Part shown: one piece after another, positions 4,880 to 5,213 of the stretch
Layout of the letters: every line of letters starts with the position of its first letter
How positions within the stretch are numbered: the first letter of the stretch is position 1
Assembly: GCA_046715095.1 (NCBI GenBank)
Contig: JBKJZQ010000079.1
Coordinates: 1 to 5,213 of the forward strand
Direction of reading: 5' to 3'
DNA from: WHTI01 sp046715095
GTDB lineage: Bacteria; Actinomycetota; CADDZG01; WHSQ01
Length of the DNA: 5,213 nucleotides
Notes under the pieces: model-generated
What the model was told of the DNA's origin: nothing
Databases searched by the model: none
What the model saw: the letters and a program-made list of their open reading frames with translations, nothing else
Made by a program: the position numbers and the translations under genes

Positions 4880-5074
4880 TCAGCCTGCGTCCATGTACCT
4901 CTCGTCGAGATACCTGCGGGCGTCTTCTTCCCTTATGCGATACCCACGGCCCACCCGGACGGCGCCGAGCTGACCGGACTTGATCAACCGGTAGACGGTC
5001 ATGTTGGACACCCTGAATCGACGCGCAACCTCGGCAACGGTGAGAAACATGGACGTCATCCCCGATTCGCTCAT
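4880..5074 (-). CDS. BldC/excisionase-type helix-turn-helix DNA-binding protein
   Basis: 64 residues from ATG 5074. The MerR-like/HTH_17 fold covers about residues 10-58: LTVAEVARRF (11-20), turn, recognition helix NMTVYRLIKSG (24-34), and a short wing QLGAVRVGRGYRI (35-47). It ends RYMDAG, much like the M. tuberculosis Rv0500A end as I recall it. These small proteins bind DNA, often as cooperative arrays, and the BldC group controls development; the targets here are unknown. The frame is open further upstream to 5155, but the promoter lies inside that extension, so 5074 is chosen. ATGs at codons 6 and 9 are alternatives; codon 9 has GGGGA 8 nt ahead. It is first gene of the right-hand minus-strand block. 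Confidence 0.88.
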   Translation of the reverse strand: MSESGMTSMFLTVAEVARRFRVSNMTVYRLIKSGQLGAVRVGRGYRIREEDARRYLDERYMDAG

Positions 5075-5083
5075 AGTGGGGGG

Positions 5084-5113
5084 AGTATAGCAAGGCTCGT
5101 TTCCCCAGGTCAG
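5084..5113 (-). promoter_or_regulatory. Extended -10 promoter of the BldC-like gene
   Basis: On the minus strand, CTGACC (5113 to 5108, 4 of 6 to TTGACA), an 18-nt spacer, and TATACT (5089 to 5084, 5 of 6 to TATAAT) preceded by TGC, an extended -10. Transcription would start about 5074-5077, at or just before the ATG at 5074. No purine-rich ribosome site precedes that ATG, which fits a leaderless mRNA. Confidence 0.6.
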
Positions 5114-5213
5114 AGGGCGTTTTTGGGGCCAGCCACTCGCACGCGCCGGCGGCACCTCGGGATCAAGAACAAGAAGCGGGCCGCCTCGGCGGGACGCAGA
5201 ACATCAGGGCCGC
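5110..5213 (-). other. Possible 3' end of an unidentified minus-strand gene, cut by the window edge
   Basis: One minus-strand frame is open from the right edge to TGA at 5110-5112, encoding about 33 residues (…DVLRPAEAARFLFLIP…RVRVAGPKNAL). About four fifths of its third codon positions are G or C, compatible with coding but also with a GC-rich spacer. I recognise no family. If real, its stop overlaps the -35 of the BldC-like gene. In M. tuberculosis the gene at this place is, from memory, proC; I see no clear match. The stretch may simply be intergenic. Confidence 0.2.

Noticed and set aside
4689..5093. 134-codon minus-strand open frame overlapping the BldC-like gene
   Set aside because: It is a different frame of the helix-turn-helix gene and its downstream spacer, the product is rich in R, G, P and S, and it runs through the hairpin. 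No domain is visible.
5075..5155. N-terminal extension of the BldC-like protein to ATG 5155
   Set aside because: The extension contains the -35 and -10 elements, lacks family similarity and has poorer third-position GC than the gene proper.

Overview
The window looks like chromosomal DNA of a high-GC actinobacterium (Actinomycetota), probably a lineage distant from the well-studied genera. Three things point there: a WhiB-family iron-sulfur protein, a 33-residue very basic ribosomal protein of the bS22/AURKAIP1 type, and a short BldC/excisionase-type helix-turn-helix protein. No mobile element, CRISPR array, rRNA or tRNA was seen. The gene order on the minus strand (helix-turn-helix gene, bS22, epimerase-like gene, acyltransferase) matches, from memory, the Rv0500A-Rv0500B-Rv0501-Rv0502 order of Mycobacterium tuberculosis. 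Here that order is interrupted by three other genes.

Left block (1-3161), minus strand. Three genes form a tight operon: a SAM hydrolase of the DUF62 family (2334-3161), a 9-nt gap, an extended-SDR epimerase-like protein (1239-2324), an 8-nt overlap, and a PlsC/MGAT-like acyltransferase with an N-terminal Cys/His zinc-knuckle-like segment (206-1246). A hairpin with a short T tract at 6-35 is a plausible operon terminator. On the opposite strand a 31-residue membrane micropeptide (114-209) converges on the acyltransferase, and the two stop codons share one CTAG.

Middle block (3162-3654). A 161-bp divergent region separates the SAM hydrolase from whiB (plus strand). It holds a good sigma-70-like promoter for whiB with an inverted repeat filling its spacer, a perfect 12-bp tandem repeat, and an 8-bp inverted repeat in the SAM hydrolase leader. 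The whiB gene starts at GTG 3323, supported by a Shine-Dalgarno sequence.

Right block (3655-5213), minus strand. A BldC-like regulator (4880-5074) has an extended -10 promoter placed so that its mRNA would be leaderless or nearly so. Then come a UUCG-capped hairpin (4771-4805), a Clp1/Grc3-type polynucleotide 5'-kinase (3796-4692), and the bS22 gene (3655-3756). The pairing of a eukaryote/archaeon-like RNA kinase with a small-subunit ribosomal protein suggests, as inference only, a role in rRNA maturation or RNA repair.

The most notable points are that kinase-bS22 pairing; a SAM hydrolase whose Asp-Arg-His triad reads Asp-Arg-Gln; an epimerase homologue with a degenerate nucleotide-binding motif and no catalytic lysine; and several short unannotated elements. 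There is no stretch over 300 bases without a gene.
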